A stretch of DNA of 34,584 nt. It comes from an uncultured Methylococcaceae bacterium. GTDB lineage: Bacteria > Pseudomonadota > Gammaproteobacteria > Methylococcales > Methylomonadaceae. A program made the position numbers and the translations under genes. Under the pieces are notes generated by a model. The model was not told where the DNA came from. It saw nothing but the letters and a program-made list of their open reading frames with translations, and made no database searches. This document shows, piece after piece, positions 33,880-34,584 of this stretch (its first letter is position 1; every line of letters begins with the position of its first letter). The DNA is taken from NCBI GenBank assembly GCA_903866825.1, contig CAIPPE010000258.1, positions 1 through 34,584 on the forward strand. Direction: 5' to 3'.

Positions 33880-34584
33880 TTTTTTAATAACTAACTGATG
33901 TTACGCAGCTACATCTGAAAAGGTGTATTATTTCAGGATGGAAAAAATAAAATTAGAACTCTACACAGACTACCTGATATGCAATAACGGATTCGCAACG
34001 GCTACCGGATTGTCGGCGATGATAGATGGGGATATAAGCCATGACCAGATGACACGATTTTTGTCATCGCGAGCCTTTACCTCCAAAGATCTTTGGGGAC
34101 AAGTTAAAGCAATAGTCCGTCAGATAGAGCAGGAAGAGGGTTGTCTAATATTTGACGATACCATTCAGGAGAAGGCTTGGACGGACGAGAATGAGATCAT
34201 GTGCTGGCACTTTGATCACTGCAAAGGGCGTACGGTTAAAGGGATCAACTTGCTGAACGCCCTATACTTTAGTGGAGAGGTGTCAATTCCGGTTGCCTTT
34301 GAAGTGGTACGCAAACCTATCCAGTTCAGTGATATAGAGACACGCAAGGTTAAGCGTGCCAGTGTGGTCACTAAAAATGAGCTCATGAGGGAAATGATAG
34401 CGAACTGCGTGATGAATGTTATTAAGTTTCGCTATGTATTGATGGACAGTTGGTTTGCCAGCAAGGAAAACTTTGAGTTCATTCTGAAGAAAGGTAAGCA
34501 TTTTATTGCTGCCCTCAAGGATAACCGCTTGGTGGCTTTAACAGAAGAAGACAAGAAAGAAGGACGCTTTGTACGAATCAGTCA
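33880..34584 (+). mobile_element. Partial insertion sequence, left part
   Basis: The transposase gene and the 58 bp between aas and its start form the left portion of an insertion sequence. It lies just after the aas stop and leaves that gene intact. The right end is outside the window. Confidence 0.75.
33938..34584 (+). CDS. IS transposase, DDE type (IS4/IS701-like), truncated by window end
   Basis: A frame open for 215 codons to the last base. FDDTIQEKAWTDENEI with the first catalytic Asp (about residue 76-78) and VLMDSWFAS with the second (about residue 170) are typical of IS4-superfamily transposases, close to the IS701 branch. The DHCKGRTVKGINLL stretch is common in such elements. The C-terminal Glu of the DDE triad lies beyond the window. 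AGG sits just before the ATG. Codon use is more GC-rich than in neighbouring genes, which suits a mobile origin. The left end of the element should fall between 33880 and 33937, but the terminal repeat cannot be fixed without the right end. Confidence 0.9.
   Translation, partial: MEKIKLELYTDYLICNNGFATATGLSAMIDGDISHDQMTRFLSSRAFTSKDLWGQVKAIVRQIEQEEGCLIFDDTIQEKAWTDENEIMCWHFDHCKGRTVKGINLLNALYFSGEVSIPVAFEVVRKPIQFSDIETRKVKRASVVTKNELMREMIANCVMNVIKFRYVLMDSWFASKENFEFILKKGKHFIAALKDNRLVALTEEDKKEGRFVRIS

Noticed and set aside
34283-34501. 72-residue minus-strand ORF at the right edge
   Set aside because: It lies wholly within the transposase gene in the opposite frame. The plus-strand frame has clear DDE motifs.

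Overview
The window reads as AT-rich (roughly 40% GC) chromosomal DNA from a gammaproteobacterium. A XpsE-to-XpsD-type type II secretion operon, Leptospira-type citramalate synthase next to leuCD, a NifF-like flavodoxin, glnK-amtB and the mpl / apaG-apaH / metA housekeeping genes together suggest a methanotroph-like lineage (Methylococcales). That placement is an inference; no methane oxidation gene is present. The right edge cuts through an insertion-sequence transposase.

Layout. 1-420: the end of an unidentified ORF and a small exported protein on the minus strand, next to a (CATG)n microsatellite. 420-1464: about 1 kb without genes. Its right half (about 819-1345, perhaps to 1440) is a previously unremarked periodic array in which degenerate palindromic hexamers (AGCGCT, AGTACT, AGTGCT, GGCGCC, ACCGGT) recur every 21 bp. 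1465-5162 (plus): a hypothetical protein, then murI, an AlkB-type dioxygenase and selO. 5337-5949: a NifF-like flavodoxin behind a good sigma-54 promoter. 5991-9618 (minus): leuC-leuD-cimA, an operon suited to making 2-oxobutyrate from pyruvate for isoleucine. 9967-12211 (plus): an acidic small protein, a P-loop ATPase and metA. 12229-14944: mpl (minus), divergent from apaG-apaH (plus). 14998-16987 (minus): a TetR regulator and an Atg22/UMF1-type MFS transporter. 17405-19148 (plus): a DUF475/TerC membrane protein and rpiA. 19239-29736 (minus): eleven tightly packed type II secretion genes, gspE-F-G-H-I-J-K-L-M-N-D. 29914-31546 (minus): glnK-amtB. 31711-33879 (plus): aas, bifunctional acyltransferase/acyl-ACP synthetase. 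33938-end: a truncated transposase.

Functional threads. Nitrogen status is represented by glnK-amtB and the sigma-54-linked flavodoxin. Amino-acid synthesis is represented by cimA-leuCD and metA. Cell-envelope work is represented by murI, mpl, aas and the secretion system. The single most unusual feature is the 21-bp phased array at 819-1345. It is not a CRISPR array, it does not code for protein today, and its minus-strand frame keeps a hint of a decayed heptad repeat (a Leu codon followed by Ser/Thr and Ala/Thr/Gly).
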